From contig JAYKAV010002795.1 in NCBI GenBank assembly GCA_035582835.1, positions 675,188-739,187 on the forward strand: 64,000 nt of DNA. Reading direction: 5' to 3'. The notes beneath the pieces were generated by a model. The model saw only the letters and a list, made by a program, of their open reading frames with translations, did no database searches and was not told where the DNA came from. Shown in pieces: positions 1-13,272 of the stretch (position 1 is its first letter; every line of letters begins with the position of its first letter). Both the position numbers and the translations under genes were made by a program. Origin of the DNA: Phoebastria nigripes (lineage: Eukaryota; Chordata; Aves; Procellariiformes; Diomedeidae).

Positions 1-3000
1 GTGATCTATGCTTGGTCAGATCTGAAACGTTGGAGAGGATGCACAGGCTGTGGCACGTCTTGGAGTTTGTGAAATAAAAGCACAGATTCTAAATATAACT
101 TTTGTTTTTTTGGGTAGGGGGAAGGAAAGGCAGTCCCATTACTTTGTAAACATGTGCTGGCAGGCAGATAAATGGTGCTGGTTTTAATTTTTAGTAAGCA
201 ATATGCAGCTGCAGATATCTTATTTTGTCACATAAGGTGGCTGGGGATGTTATAGCTGGTCCTCGTTCTCTGAATATAATNTCTGTGGGTTCATATTTAA
301 ACTTGGAATCTGTAGCTGTATAATTTCTGTGTATGTTTATATTTCTTGATCCACCTTCCCTCTCCCCACAAATGAAGCAATCAAGATTTTAATTACAAAA
401 CAGGTTTTCATCAGAAGATATGTCCTGTTTGTGTGTGGCTGTGTGAAGTGTGTCCGTTTCCAGTGCTTGTGGAATTGATGTTAAAGTAAACTTCCCTGTG
501 AGGTGTGTTAGGTCTCTTCTTAGTGATTTGAACACTTACGGAGAAACATTGAAGAAACCCTGTAGGCTAAATCCAATTACTGCACGATTCTCTCTCTCCT
601 GCCTTTTTACTTCGTATCGATCTGGTAGCCAAGGCCTTCTGGGGGCTGATCTTGGTTCTCTTGGTTTTTGGCTGAGAGCGAGTCATAACTTCTCTGCCTC
701 TGCTTGAGAATATCAAATGCTTACATTTGTTAAATATTTAGCTGCTCTGCAGAGAGAGGAAATGAGAGAAATGGTGTTGGCTATGGAAAAAAAAGCTTTT
801 ACCTAGACACTCTGTTGTGTCCAGTTCAGAAATGTTGCTGACAGCTGGCCTTTGGATGGACCAGCATCCCTTACTTGAAATATTTTTACCTTTTGAAGCA
901 ACTATCATATATATTCATGGCTGCAGTGCAGAGCCCTTAGCTGTGACCATATGTGAAGGTAAAAGATTTAGACTTCGGGAATTCTCATCAGTGTCACTGG
1001 ACTGTGATGAGAAATATGTTAGTAGACTAGAGATAATTAGAGCTTCTTTTCATTTTGCTATAGCTTCACCTATTCAACTTCCCTGGCTGCATGCAATCTG
1101 GCAGCATGTTGAGCAGTCATGTGTCAGACTATGATTACATTCCCTTGATATTATCATTCGCTGAATTAACCTGACAGCTGGGCACTCTGGTAATGATGTG
1201 CAGCAGCCAACTTCGCCGTGGAGGACCTACATCTCCAACAGGTACCTCTGGAGAAGGTCGGAAACCTTGCTGACTGAAGGGTGAGGTTGTGGAGCTGTTT
1301 TGCAGGGTATGCTGCTCAGATGGTTCCTCTTGTTAATTGGTGTTGCTTAATACAGGAAGAAAAAGATTCTCTGAAGGACCACTAGTATTTTGATTACCCT
1401 GGGCAATGAATTAAAGGTGTGCCATATTATTTATATAAATACATATACCCTTACTTGTGCGTGTTTACACACATACTACACAAAGAAACATTTTTCTGGT
1501 AAGAAGTTAGACTCCAAACAGAGCTCTCTAGCTCCCTGATTAACCCTAGGGCTAAAGAGCTTATCTGAAATTTGAAAAAACAAAACTTTCTGACATTCAT
1601 TTTCTTTGCCTTAGTTATAACTTGCTCTTAACTATATTTCAGATCTGAAATGTCGGTGTGACAGCTGTTCACCTTTGTATATAATTTATTGGGAAAGGAA
1701 AAGAAAGAATTTGCTTGCTATCTGGTGCTCTAGTGCTTACCCATTTCTGTTTTTTTGCCCACTGCTCACAGACTGCAACTTCCATGCCAAATGCAATAAA
1801 TATTTCTGGCCCGTAACTACATAGAGGCTGTATAGACCCTTCAAAAATTGCTTGCAATTTGTGTGTGGTTTATCTAACTTCCAAGGAATGTTCTGGGTTT
1901 GGAGCATATAAATCAACGTTAGTTAACCATATTATCCAAGGGTGTAAATACTACTCTGATGCTACAATCTTTGGTTTATCCAAGAAAAGAAATCTTAGAT
2001 CAACTTCAGCTGGTCATTAAACCTTGCCATAGCTCCCTGCTGCCCTGGAAAGGGGCAATTTACTTTTCCCTACCCACGCTTTTCCCGTACGCATATCTAC
2101 CACTGTGGTAGCTTTGGGCTTGTATGGCTCTGTAGAGAGCTAATGCAATTGGAAGCAAAAAATACTACTAATAAAACAAAATTTATAGGATTAGCATTCA
2201 GCTGGATCAGCTCCCTGGTTGGCTTGATGTGACATAGCTATGTGAATGCCAGGGGCAGCAGGAGGAAGGCAGTGGGCTGTAGGGGTGGGGTCACTTTTGA
2301 ACCAAAATGGGACCTTCATCAATTTAAGCTGATTGCTTTTAAGGCTACAGTTTCATATCATTTACTGGAGATTCTTTAGCATTACAAACATTGGCGATGC
2401 TGTTATCTTTCACCTAATGCTTGACTCTTAATAATCTTGTGACTGCCAAATGGAAGTAAATCCTTAACTGGATGAGGATTGAGGAAGGTGTCTTGAAACA
2501 AAAGGAGCACTTCTTTTTAGTGCCATCCATGAGGCCTCACTGTCGTATGAATGATACTTCTAAGGAAGGAACTTTATACTTGCCAGGGCACTGATGGAGG
2601 TAAGATAGCAGTCACTTTCTTTCTGAAGGACAGCCCTACAAAAGCCGTGTTTCTAGGGAATTGTCCTCCTTTTCAAGCCCTGTCTGGATCTCTGTGACGT
2701 CCAGCTCACAGTAAAGCTGTGCAACTTCATGGTGAACTGCAGACTGGTTTTGGTTACTCTTTGTTGCAGTTCAAAGCATCCTCTTGCTCAAGCTAAAGCT
2801 CCTCCATTTATTTGATAAATATTTTATTTTTCTAAACTGTTCCTGCAGATAAGCCCTTTCTTCACATCCACGTTAAATGCTGTTTTTTCTGCTGAGACTT
2901 TAAATTCAGCTCATTCAATGGCTTGTGCCATTGTCTAACATTGAGATTGCTGAATACTTATTACAACACTGTTCTCTCCTTATTTTTTTTTTTTTTTTTC

Positions 3001-4697
3001 TGGCTTCAACAGATATTTAGCAATTTGGACTAAAGTTTTTGATATTTGGTGGCTGGAGCTGTAAATTTCAACAAAACTGAAAAGCGTTTTCTCAGACCTG
3101 AAAAGAAAATNCTAGTACTGAACTCTTGTTTTTCTTTTTAAAGAACACTCTAGTGTCCCCATGCATTGAAACACAATCTTGACTTTCAGCAGGGAAGTGA
3201 TTTTTATGACTTACGTGGCACATTAGTCATTGTAGAGGCCGCTGAAAAAGCAGATTCCATATGTACATGTCATTGTTACTGTTTAATAACAGGTATAGAA
3301 ATGTTTGGTGTTACAGATCACATTCCTTTTGAGAGATTGAAATGGAACCCAAATTCCCCATCCTCTCCTGTTACCATCAATAAGTAGGGTAAATCAGACT
3401 TTTCCAAGGTGATTTCTATTTCCTGGTAACCATCTTAACTTGTGCTCTGACCTCTTGGGATCAATTGGTTTCGGTGCTCTGTATTTTTGAAGCTCACTAA
3501 ATAAAAGTGAAGTATTAACAAAACACAAGATGAACATTCAAATTAGCAGATACTCAGATATTTTCTTTCTTGGATTCTGCCTGTGAAGTGGAGGCTTGTC
3601 ATTTAAGGTATCTTAAAAATTAATACATTAATGTTCTTGAAGTACTCAGATACCATAAGAGAAGAATAATAATGGGAAGGATCTCATCCAGTCTGTTCTT
3701 ACAATAGGATAATTTTAATGAAAAATCAGTGTCAGACATGTCTAACCTGTAACCGAGGTGACAGAAATGCCAGAACCTCTCAAGGCAGCCTATTCCACTG
3801 CTTAGAGCATCTTTACCGTCAAAATTTTTCAAGTGTTTGTTCTCAGTCTTGCAGCAGTTCATCATATGTTGTTTATTTCTTTTATGTTTTTGGACAAGGC
3901 TTTTACATACTTCTCTGTTTGTGTTTCTCTTCAGTATTCTCAAGGCTAGATCTCAGATTCTTAAACCATTTCTCATAGTCATAACCTCTAGATCACTGAC
4001 AGTCATTTCTCTTCCCTTGGTCATTCTTCACTGCTTAGAAGTGTGATGACCAAAACAGGGCATGGTTACTGAGGTGCTAATCAATTCCAGGTCCATTGGC
4101 AGGTTTTGTCTGTGCCTCGGTGTATATGCCTGTTTATAATCCTCAATATGATGATTTTTTTTGTTTTGCAACATGCAGTTAATTATTCCTACACCAATGT
4201 GGAAACTTGTGCATCAAATTACATTGTTTTTAAGTGAATTTAATGCTGCCTGTCAGTGTATTTGTAGATCTTGGCATTGTAATGTGCAGATTTAATAGGT
4301 GCATTCTGTTCCATCTTCCAGGCTATTAATAAAAGCACCGCATTCCAGTAAATCCATGATGGATCCTTTCTCGTTGTGCTTTAAAGTTTGTGGTTTTTTT
4401 CCATCCACTTCTTGTCTACCTTTAACTTCATTCAGCCTGTGTTTTTCCTACATGTTTATGAAGATGTATAAGACCAATTTATATCTTTATGAAAGTCTAA
4501 ATCTCCCTCTATTGCTTTATTTGTTTTCTCAAACCCTCTGTGTGTGACCTCCTACCCTTTCCTAGAGGGAAGTTGTCTCAGACTGATCTAATAAATTCCT
4601 TTTGGCTGTTTCTTGTATCCTTGTTTTCTTCTACCTACTTACAAAGACATTGTGCCAGAATTTTCCAGGAATTAAGTTAGTGATAGGTCGATACCAC

Positions 4698-4760
4698 ACA
4701 ATCAGAAAATAGTTGAGGTTGAAAGGGATCTCTCGATTTAGTCCAACCCCATGGCTCCCT
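4698..4760 (-). mobile_element. CR1 3' tail fragment (minus orientation)
   Basis: This short stretch reads as the reverse complement of a CR1 LINE 3' end: a degraded AATCA..GAAT start, then TTGAGGTTGAAAGGGATCTC and TAGTCCAACCCC. It corresponds to the usual tail in which GGTTGGACTAGATGATCTC.. precedes the terminal octamers. The element is severely 5' truncated, so only the tail can be recognised. Confidence 0.7.
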
Positions 4761-5439
4761 TTCTTTTCCCTTTATAACATTATGGATGACATTCACTTTC
4801 TTTCCCCCAGTGTCTCACCCATCCTGTCCAAGTTCTCAGTGACTTTGAGATGATTTCACCCGCTCTGAGTGCCCTTGGGTGAAGTTCATGTCCAGGTAAT
4901 CTGCAAATGTCTAATACTCTCGTGGGCTGTCTCTTGTTCTTTTCCTACTCCTATTCCTATTCTTGCCCATTTGTCACTGATATTAATATTAGCTGCCACA
5001 TAACACATGAAGTCTTCATTCGTGTAAAAAACTATTTAGCAGTTTGAACTTAGCATTTTCTGTTGTTAGCTTTTCTTCTTTATGGAGAAGTGGACCAATG
5101 CTTTCCTGGGTCTTCTCCTCCTAATGTGATTATAAAATGAAGTTCACTCCTCACTCTGAAGCACATGGTTCCTGTGGCCAGCGAGGCTGAATCTGGTCAC
5201 TTAACTCTTCCTCCACATATCTAAAAAGACCTCTGTGTGCACTTTCTTTGGGGAGGGCAGCTAAGAAGTCTCTGACATCTGTCTTTTCCTTCCCCTTCTT
5301 AAAACCATAGAGATTGACTTCAGACCAGCCAAGCATCGCCTGTATTATAGAGACTTGAAGGAAGTGAAGAAGCTAATAACGTGAGGAGAGGTCGTGTGTG
5401 GCTGGATAAATGGTTGAGGGAACAATAGTAGGAATAGCT

Positions 5440-6295
5440 GGTCCGCACTCAGAGTGGAGGAGAGTTGCAGAGTTCTCTGCTGTTCAGTGTGTTCATGAAT
5501 GACTTGGGAAAGGAAGCTCTTGAAATGGATCTAAACTGAAGACTGAATTGCAGTTGGGGTCTAATGGATGCATCCATGAGTGCTGTGGAAGCTGGCCCAT
5601 GTCATTGCGAGGCCACTCTCAATTCTCTTTGAAAGATTATTGCAATCAGGAGAAGTTCCTGAGGACTGGAAGAAAGCAAGTGTCACCCCTATCCCCAAGA
5701 AGGGCAAGCAGGAGAAGCCAGGTACTACAGGCCTGTCCGCCTCACTCTGTCTCTGGGAAGGTGATGGAGCAACTAATTATGGAGGCCATTTCCAGACAAG
5801 TGAAGGATGAGAAGTTGATCAGGAGTGGTCAGCACGGATTTAAGAAGTAGAAATTGCATTTAACCAACTGATAGCATTCTACAATGAGATGACTAGCTCA
5901 TGGGATGAGGGGAGAGCTGTGGATNTTTATCTCAAATGTAATAAGGCTCTCAACACTGTCTCCCGTAACAGCCTTGTAGAAAAACTGATGGAAGATGGAC
6001 TAGGTAAGCAGGCAGCACGGCGGACTGAAAACCGTCTCAACTGCTGGGCTCGAAGAGTTGTGATCGGCAGCACAAAGCCCATATGGAGGCTAGACATTAG
6101 TTATGTTTAACCTCTTCATTAATGACCTCGATGAGGGGATGGAGTGCACCCTTAGCAAGTCTGCAGATGACACAAAACTGGGAGGAGTGGCTGATGCACT
6201 GGGCAACCTGCTTTAGGTGAACCTGCTTTGCACAGTGGGGTTGGACGAGATGATCTCCAGAGGTCCCTTCCAATCTCAACTGTTCTGTGGTTCTG
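5440..6295 (+). mobile_element. CR1 LINE, 5'-truncated and rearranged
   Basis: Several frames carry CR1 reverse transcriptase peptides: LLQSGEVPEDWKKASVTPI and GKQEKPG near 5640-5720, KVMEQLIMEAISRQVKDEK then SGQHGFKK to 5850, EGRAVD near 5910, LNCWARRVVI near 6040, and a decayed catalytic box SADDTKLGG near 6157 where FADD is expected. Internal stops and frameshifts show it is dead. After GGVADA the rest of RT is deleted and the sequence jumps to the CR1 3' tail (TTGGACGAGATGATCTCCAG.. ending at TTCTG). A stray RT piece reading LFSVFMNDLG lies out of order at about 5483-5515, which suggests two copies or a rearrangement. Confidence 0.9.
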
Positions 6296-6599
6296 CAGAA
6301 GGACTTTCCAAGACTGAGTGACTCAGCAATAAAACAACAAATGAAACCTCATGTTGATCAGTGAAAAATGATGTGCATGAAAATCACAGCTTGTAAAATG
6401 CTGGCTGTGCTCATTTTTCACTTGCGCAAAATTTTGGGGCTATAGTAGATCTATGAAAACAATTGCTCAAAAGCTCAGTAGGGGTCAGTCAATTCCTACT
6501 TGAATTTGGTAGTTATTAATAAGAATTAAATAAAAAAACACAAAACAGAACATAATTATGCCACTGTAAATCTGTAGTTTGTTCACATATTGAATTGCT

Positions 6600-6860
6600 G
6601 GTTGCAGTCTTGGTCTTTGTATCAGAAAGGATGCAGTAAAACTGGAAAAACTTTGAAGGAGGGCATCAGGATGGTCAGATCAGAAAAGCTTCTGTACACA
6701 GAGTGAATTGACTTGAAGATCTTCAGCCTTGGAAAGAGACCAGTGGGAGGGATATGAGAGAGAGGGCTTTAAAATTCTGCGTGGCCAGGAAACAACAACG
6801 TCCTCTCTTTCCACAGAGAAACGTGGAAATGTGAAGTGAAGGTCGCACATGGCAGGCTTG
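6600..6860 (+). mobile_element. Possible old CR1/L3-like 3' region
   Basis: The stretch reading CTTCAGCCTTGGAAAGAGACC, then GGGAGGGATATGAGAG and CTTTAAAATTCTG, resembles the conserved post-RT region of CR1/L3 elements (CAGCCTGGAAAAGAGA..GGGGATATGAT..TATAAAATCATG). It has no open frame and no clear ends. The call rests on this short similarity only. Confidence 0.35.
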
Positions 6861-9800
6861 GAAGGATGGGAAGGGGCTTTTACACCAAATGTGCTACAAG
6901 GAATTTCTGCATTTCTGTGTTGATGGCCATAGTCATCACCAGATACTGAGAGGACTTTTGCTCTTACTTCATATGGCTGCAGTTGTGGTGTTAGTTAGCA
7001 GGCATCACCACCGCTCCTTAGCAACCACAGTTTTTCTCTAGCTGGAAAACCAGGCCTTGAGACATCGCAGTGACCCTGTTAAGTTGATACTTGTTTACTC
7101 TGTAATGCTCTACGGGTAAGTGTTCCATAAGGCATTTACAAATTACATCATGTTGACTTTCTAAGTAGACAGAAATGATCCAACTTTATTCCAAAAAGTA
7201 GAAAATGCTGATGAGATTTATGGCTATTAACATCCAGGTGGGATATGACTGTAAACATCAGCTGCTGTGTTCAGCAATCCGTCCAACAGCTCTGCATAAT
7301 CTTTGTCTTAAATTAGCTACATTTTTGTAGCTCCTCTATTAAGAGGCAGAGGTGTTTACTCTTTTTTTTGGTGCAGTGATGACTTCTTTTAAAGATTGGT
7401 TTGTTTTGTATATATTCTTATCAAAATCCCTTTTCCTGAGAGTCATGATTTTGTTTGTGTAGCCAAAGGCATTCCGTTGAAAATAAATCAGCTTTAGAGA
7501 AGCTTCCATTTTTATCACATTCCATCAGAAATTGATAAATGTCCTGCCATTGCTGTAAATCTAATTATTGCCTCCTTATATATGCATGCATTAAACTTCT
7601 CACAGCCAAACAATATATGATGAGAAAGCTGTTTTCAAAGATCTAGGAAGAACTTACTGACTTGGTTGTCTTCTCTTTATGGTGCCAAATGATTTGATAG
7701 ATCAAGAAAACTGGCTATTCAGAGTCCACTTACAAAACCCCCTTCTGTTTCAGGTGTAGCCCGTTGCCTGTCTCAGCTTTGAATTAAAAGCAGAAACAAG
7801 TTACTTCAGTCTTGCTACTTGTCAGTAGCACGTAAATCCTACAGGAAGATTAACTGGAGGCAGTGATGTAGGCTGGAATAATGCTGAGCTTACAGGATGA
7901 GAGGAGGGGGAAATTCCACTCAACTATATTTTTGGGGAAATTTTTGTCTGTGTGGCAGGTGAAATCTGGGAACCCTGATCTTACTCTAACCTGCTTGAAG
8001 ATTAATGTGCAAAGATAAGCATCTCTCCCTGATGTATTCAGGATTGGTACTTTGCTATCGATGCAGATTCCCGATAGGTGCATCTGAATGATACAATCAC
8101 ACCAGAATGCTTTGATTTTAATTAAAAGGGGAATTACACTCCCAAGTAGAAAATCCCTATTATACTAAAACATTTCTTCTGATCTTTCAAAAAAAGTGAA
8201 TAGTGAGAGTTGAACAAATAAACTTTACCTTGTCTTTGGGTAAGTGACATTCTGGTTCAAAATAGTGTTTGACTTCTCTTGGTAACACTAGTAACTCTCC
8301 CATTCTTACCAGTTTTTATGATTTTTCCCTGAATCTACTTTGTGTAGAATGTTTCCCATATTGGTATATTTTAGTTCCTGTTAACATACCTATTCAGCCT
8401 CTAACTGTATGTCATTAAATTGTGTAATTAAGTATCACGTTACAGGAATGACCTTTGATTTGCAGTCCTAATGGTAAGCTTAATGAGTTAGAGATGTCTG
8501 CACTGCTAATAATTTGTGTTTGTAATATTCTCATGATAGTATTGACATTTGGGCTGCATTGGTGAAAACAGCAAAGGGGAGATAAACTTAATCAAAATTC
8601 CTGTGTGGTGCATAGGGTCCCACTGTGATTTGAGACATAACATTTGTAGTTTGTCATCACCTGTCTATTTTAATAAAGTCCTGCTTGTGTTTAAAATTTC
8701 AATTTTAGCCAGGTGAACGTAGCTATACAGGGAAACCTCTACTGGAGTAGCTTGTGGCAATTTTATTTGAAGAGGAGCTAATTGCTTTGGTTTCAGGAAT
8801 GTTCTTCCACCTGACTAAGATTCAGCTCTCAATGTTGCCCATTCAGTGGCAACCAAGTCTTGCAGCAGATGGTCAGTAATGTCCTTGATGTTCAGATGTG
8901 GGGGAACACACATGCGTGGTGTTACTTGCTAAAGGCTGAGTGTTGGACTACCTGACACTGGCTGAGCTTGTCTGGGTAAGGTTTGGGAGTTAGCAAGTTG
9001 TCTCTGAGAACCTGCTGTGTCCCAGAGCTGGTATTTTTGCTCTAGAGGGGTGAGTAGCTGATGGCATAGTACAGCTGAGGACTTTGGCAGGCAGCTGAAG
9101 CAATGGCCTACCTTTGACCAGCCTCCTTCCTTTCTTTCTTCCTGCAATAGCTTCTGTCCTTTATTTTTTTTATTTATTAGATAAGAGATGATGCTTTCTC
9201 ATGATAAGCAAGTTTGACTAGGAAGCAGGTGAAAATCCTAGGAGGCTTTCTAAGCAAATTTGTCCAAAGGCTGTCTTGTTTCCCCAGAGTCATCCAGCTG
9301 TAACCATGCCGGTTTGCCTTTTGCTTTCCGTATGCTCCCACTATGGGAGATGAGACTTCAGGTGCAGTGTGTTACAGCCTTAGCCTTTTGCTAAGGCTAT
9401 GCTAGCTCACGAAGAGGAGGGGAATATTTGGGCTTTTCAAGAAGTTCAGTTTTTTTGGGCTGTAGAAGAGAAGCTTCTAGTGGATATAACTAGGTTGTAC
9501 CTCCTTCTAGGAGAGAGATTGTGAATTGCAGGAAAACTAGGAAAAAAAAAATAGGACCAGACTCTTCTTCATGTTTCTTTTTTGAAAACATACTAGAGAA
9601 AAATGGTACTCTACAGTACAATTTTCCTGCCTCTTTCAGGATGCTCGCAGGCCTGCTGGTGTACATGTGCCCTGACTTGCCGGTAGCCTTTTGATAGCCT
9701 CTCTTGCTTGAGCACAGTGGAGCTGTCTGAGCATAAGTTTGCTTGGGATTTCCCTTCAAAGCATCACTCATCATCGAAATCCTGCTTTGTGCTGTTTGGC

Positions 9801-12602
9801 TACATAGGTGATCATGTTCCTCCACGAAACACGTTAACAATACCTTTCGTGACATTGATTTGACAGGAATAGCTTTTAATTTATCTATGCCTCATTCGTT
9901 CCTGTGTGAAATTTGTCTTTACTGACAGTATATGTTGTTTATGTTTTTGACTCGTAGATGCCTGAAAGTTGACTAATGAATTCTTCTTAGCTAGATCTCT
10001 TAATTTTTGTAGTAAATTTTTTATCTGCAGAGAAGCCCAGAAAAATCTTTCGGCTTTATTACTGTGCTTATTCAATGCAGCACTATTGCTCTCTGGGGTT
10101 TTGGTAGACATCAGATGCTCCTCATAGCAATGTTCTCCTGAAACTTCATTTCAGTGTATGAACAACCTGAAAGAGAGAGCGAGCAGTGCATGTGGATAAT
10201 AGAAATTATTTTGTATTGAGCAATTATTCAGATTGAAACTAATTGTTTACTGCTATAATATTTGGGAGTAAATGAAATCACAGTTGAGTATCGGTAAGTT
10301 AATATAGGAGAAAAGTACTTGTTCTTTAAAGGCAGAACGTTGCTGTGGGGTCTGTGCAGCCGTGAGGACTCTGTTGTATGGGGTGAACTTACCACGTAGC
10401 TGAGACAAGCCGGAAACTAGGAGGGAAGTCATTCCACGTAGGTGACAAATAACGCGATGTGCCCAAGCTCGTTAAACTTTTGATGATGGTAGAAAATGAA
10501 CTCGGGTCCTCAGTCTGAGGACTGAGCCTCTGTGCCATTAGTTTGCTACTTTTTTGGTTTTTGCTTTTAATGTGTATCTTAAGCACTGCAGGACTCTTGT
10601 TGGATGGTTTGCATCCTTAAAAAAGTCAAACTGCAAGAATGTAGTATAAAATGACTGCATTATGAATGTCATCTACAGCATGGAACAGTTTCCACTAATT
10701 AATGTGTTGCTCTTTACCTCAAACAATTAATACTTCAAGATTTCTAAGGTTTTAGATAAATTTTATTGAAACAAAACATAGGTTTTTTTAATCTTCAAAT
10801 ATAGTGATATCTTGTGTTCCTCGCTTGCTGTCTGGAGCACGTGTGTAGGGATTTAATGCAGCAATCAGATGGAGCAAGAGAAAAGGAGAAGGTGCTACTG
10901 AATTCCCTACCTCTGTAATTAAATGCTTGCATTCAAAGTCGATATTTTTGTCGAGGCAGATTCTACATGTGCTGTTTTCCCATAGGTTACAGTGGCTTCC
11001 TCCAGGTCTCTTTCCTTGGGATGTCCTCACCAGTCTGGTCGGTGAGGATGACAGTGACATGAGTTATTACTCTAGAGGAAGGGCAGTAGGTGCAGGAGTC
11101 TGTCAACTTCTAATTGGTGCTGTGTGTGGCCAAGATGGTTTAAAACATGAGAAGGACATCTTGAGTCTATGTAGGCTGTTTTTGCTATCTGCACATCTTT
11201 CTTTTCCATGGGCAAAATGAAGAGATATAGTGAGGAACTAATACTTTTATTGTGGTTGAAATTGCGTAGGAAGAAATAAATTACTGAAATACCTGCTCTG
11301 TCCGAAATGTTGAAAATAAATTTGTTTACTTGTAGTTTTGTGTTTACTCTTTGGTCTTCAATATCAACTGGAAAATAGAAGAAGGAGGTCTGCTGGAAAT
11401 ACAAGGATCTAGACAAAATAAGTTATGTATTTCTCTCTTCTATTTCCTCACGACTTTGTGACCAGGTAGTATCCAAACTCGCCCTGCTCCTGAATCTGTC
11501 TTGTACATGTCTTTTAAATTGGGCAGTATATAGCTCCTGTGTCTTTTCTTCTCTAGGTAACTTCTATTTTCCTTTGCTGTTTTTGCAGTTAGATGCCCCT
11601 GCTGTGAAACCGTGGCTTTCTACTTCTTTGAGGCTTTCCCTGAGTCTGGTGCTCAGTGTTTTAAACTTGGTGCTGATACATGATCTCTGCTCTCCTATTT
11701 CAGGGTTTTCCAACACCAGCCCCTTCGGATTGCTCCCAGGAAAAAGGTTTTGTCTTGATGCAGTTACTTTTTCTGTATGGCTGGATCTTGTCTAAATGCT
11801 GATAGTCCCATTAAATGGATGAAACAAACTTCATCGTAGACACGTGCTGGTACCATGACCTCTCTTAGCATAGTATAAGGCAGAGCATGAAATATTCAGG
11901 CATAAGGGTATTCAGACAGTTGATAAAATATGTCTGGGGCTCACAAGCTGTATATCCAAAATTTCACAAATCCTTCAGGGAAACCTTTCTTGTTCACACT
12001 TGGGAACCTCTATCAGGAGTTGTGTGCCTGTTGCTGACTGGGACGTGTCCAGCATTAGCTTGCATCCATTGTACCATCTGTTTCCCTAGAGGAGAGAATG
12101 CCAGTGCTCATGCATAGTGATCAAAGTCCTGTTATTTGAATAAATTAGATTTTTTCAGGTCTTTCTAGTTACAGGTCAAGCTTTTTGGGCTGATGGTTCT
12201 AGTGGTTCTTAGAAGCCTGTTTCAGTTTTCTCAATATTTGTCCTCTAAACTTGGAATCAGAACTAGATGTATTACATGGGACTCATTAAAGCCCAATACA
12301 GGGGTAAAAAGTTAAGCGTTATTACATGATATTCCTCGTTTTCTCTTTCAAGAATCAGATTAATGTGTTTGATCTATGTTTACACTGGGAGCTCACCGTC
12401 AGTTGAGTAACTTTGAGGGTCTGATACTTCGTTTTCCTTACATACCTGAAAATTAAACTCAGTTGAAACTTTTCTGTGAAGGAAGGCTACCTTTGTAGGC
12501 ACTGTGTGTCCCTGTAGGAGAAGAGAGAAATGAACCAGATGCAGTACCTGCTTGTCCTAAATTGCTAGTGCATCTTTGCTTGGTTTTCAGGACATATGGT
12601 GA

Positions 12603-12605
<3 letters not shown>

Positions 12606-12633
<28 letters not shown>
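12606..12633. repeat. A28 homopolymer
   Basis: This is an uninterrupted run of 28 A, followed by T, six more A and TATC. No LINE or SINE body was recognised to its left, so it looks like a mononucleotide microsatellite rather than a retroposon tail. Its length is likely to vary and to be error-prone in assembly. Confidence 0.9.
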
Positions 12634-12634
<1 letters not shown>

Positions 12635-13072
12635 AAAAAATATCTGCAGCCCCTCATTACCTGGGGATGATCAGCATCCCTGGGACCTACTCTTGGGTTT
12701 TGTTGAACTGAAAAGTGTGTTATTCACATGTTTACCAAGTAATCTCTGTTGCTTTGTACTACTAACCAGAAGTTATAATTCAGGCTTTCAGTCCTTAGCT
12801 ATTAATTTAGCATGCCTAACGCATGGGAGAGCGTTTGTGCTGTTCTATGGGTTATTTTTCCTGGCCGTTGCCGGATCATTGGATTGACTGATCCAGTCTG
12901 GCAATTCTGTGTTTGAATTTCACTGATAAAGGCACCGAGCAGAGCTAAGGCTAATGCACATCTCTGCCAGATCCCTGTAAAAGCACCCCTACTGTAAGCA
13001 GCAATTCCTTCTTTACTATATTGCTGTTTCCATCATAAGCCTGCTTTCTAAACTTGTTCTCTCTTGTTCTAG

Positions 13073-13272
13073 GCTGCAAGCATGTGAAAGGCATTCTCTT
13101 GTACGGACCTCCAGGCTGTGGTAAAACACTTATGGCGAGACAGATTGGCAAGATGCTGAATGCCAGAGAACCAAAGGTGGTCAATGGTCCAGAAATCCTC
13201 AATAAATATGTGGGCGAATCTGAGGCCAACATCCGCAAGCTGTTTGCTGATGCAGAAGAAGAACAAAGAAGG
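13073..13272 (+). CDS. NSF: NSF exon: D1 Walker A (residues 249-315)
   Basis: The exon is 200 bp, opening with two bases of a split Gly codon after a TTCTAG acceptor and ending in phase 0 before GTAATG. It encodes the start of the D1 ATPase core: [19 protein letters not shown] holds the P-loop, with the catalytic Lys at the position of human K266. It continues through [20 protein letters not shown] and [20 protein letters not shown], which includes the conserved YVG pore motif used to grip substrate. One visible change from human is Met for Leu just after the P-loop (KTLMARQ). D1 supplies most of the ATP hydrolysis that drives SNARE disassembly. Confidence 0.97.

Larger units (their letters stand above)
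1..13072 (+). other. NSF: NSF intron before the D1 Walker A exon
   Basis: No exon, RNA gene or conserved domain was recognised in this 13 kb. It is AT-rich, with only short chance reading frames. It contains CR1 fragments near 4.7, 5.4-6.3 and possibly 6.6-6.9 kb, a T17 run at 2983-2999 and an A28 run at 12606-12633. It ends in a pyrimidine-rich tract and AG at 13071-13072. A short N-domain exon could have been missed by eye, but no reading matching the residues just before 249 was seen. Confidence 0.7.

Noticed and set aside
1..13072. NSF N-domain exons (residues 1-248) expected upstream
   Set aside because: No matching peptide was seen on the + strand, so they are taken to lie outside the window rather than lost.
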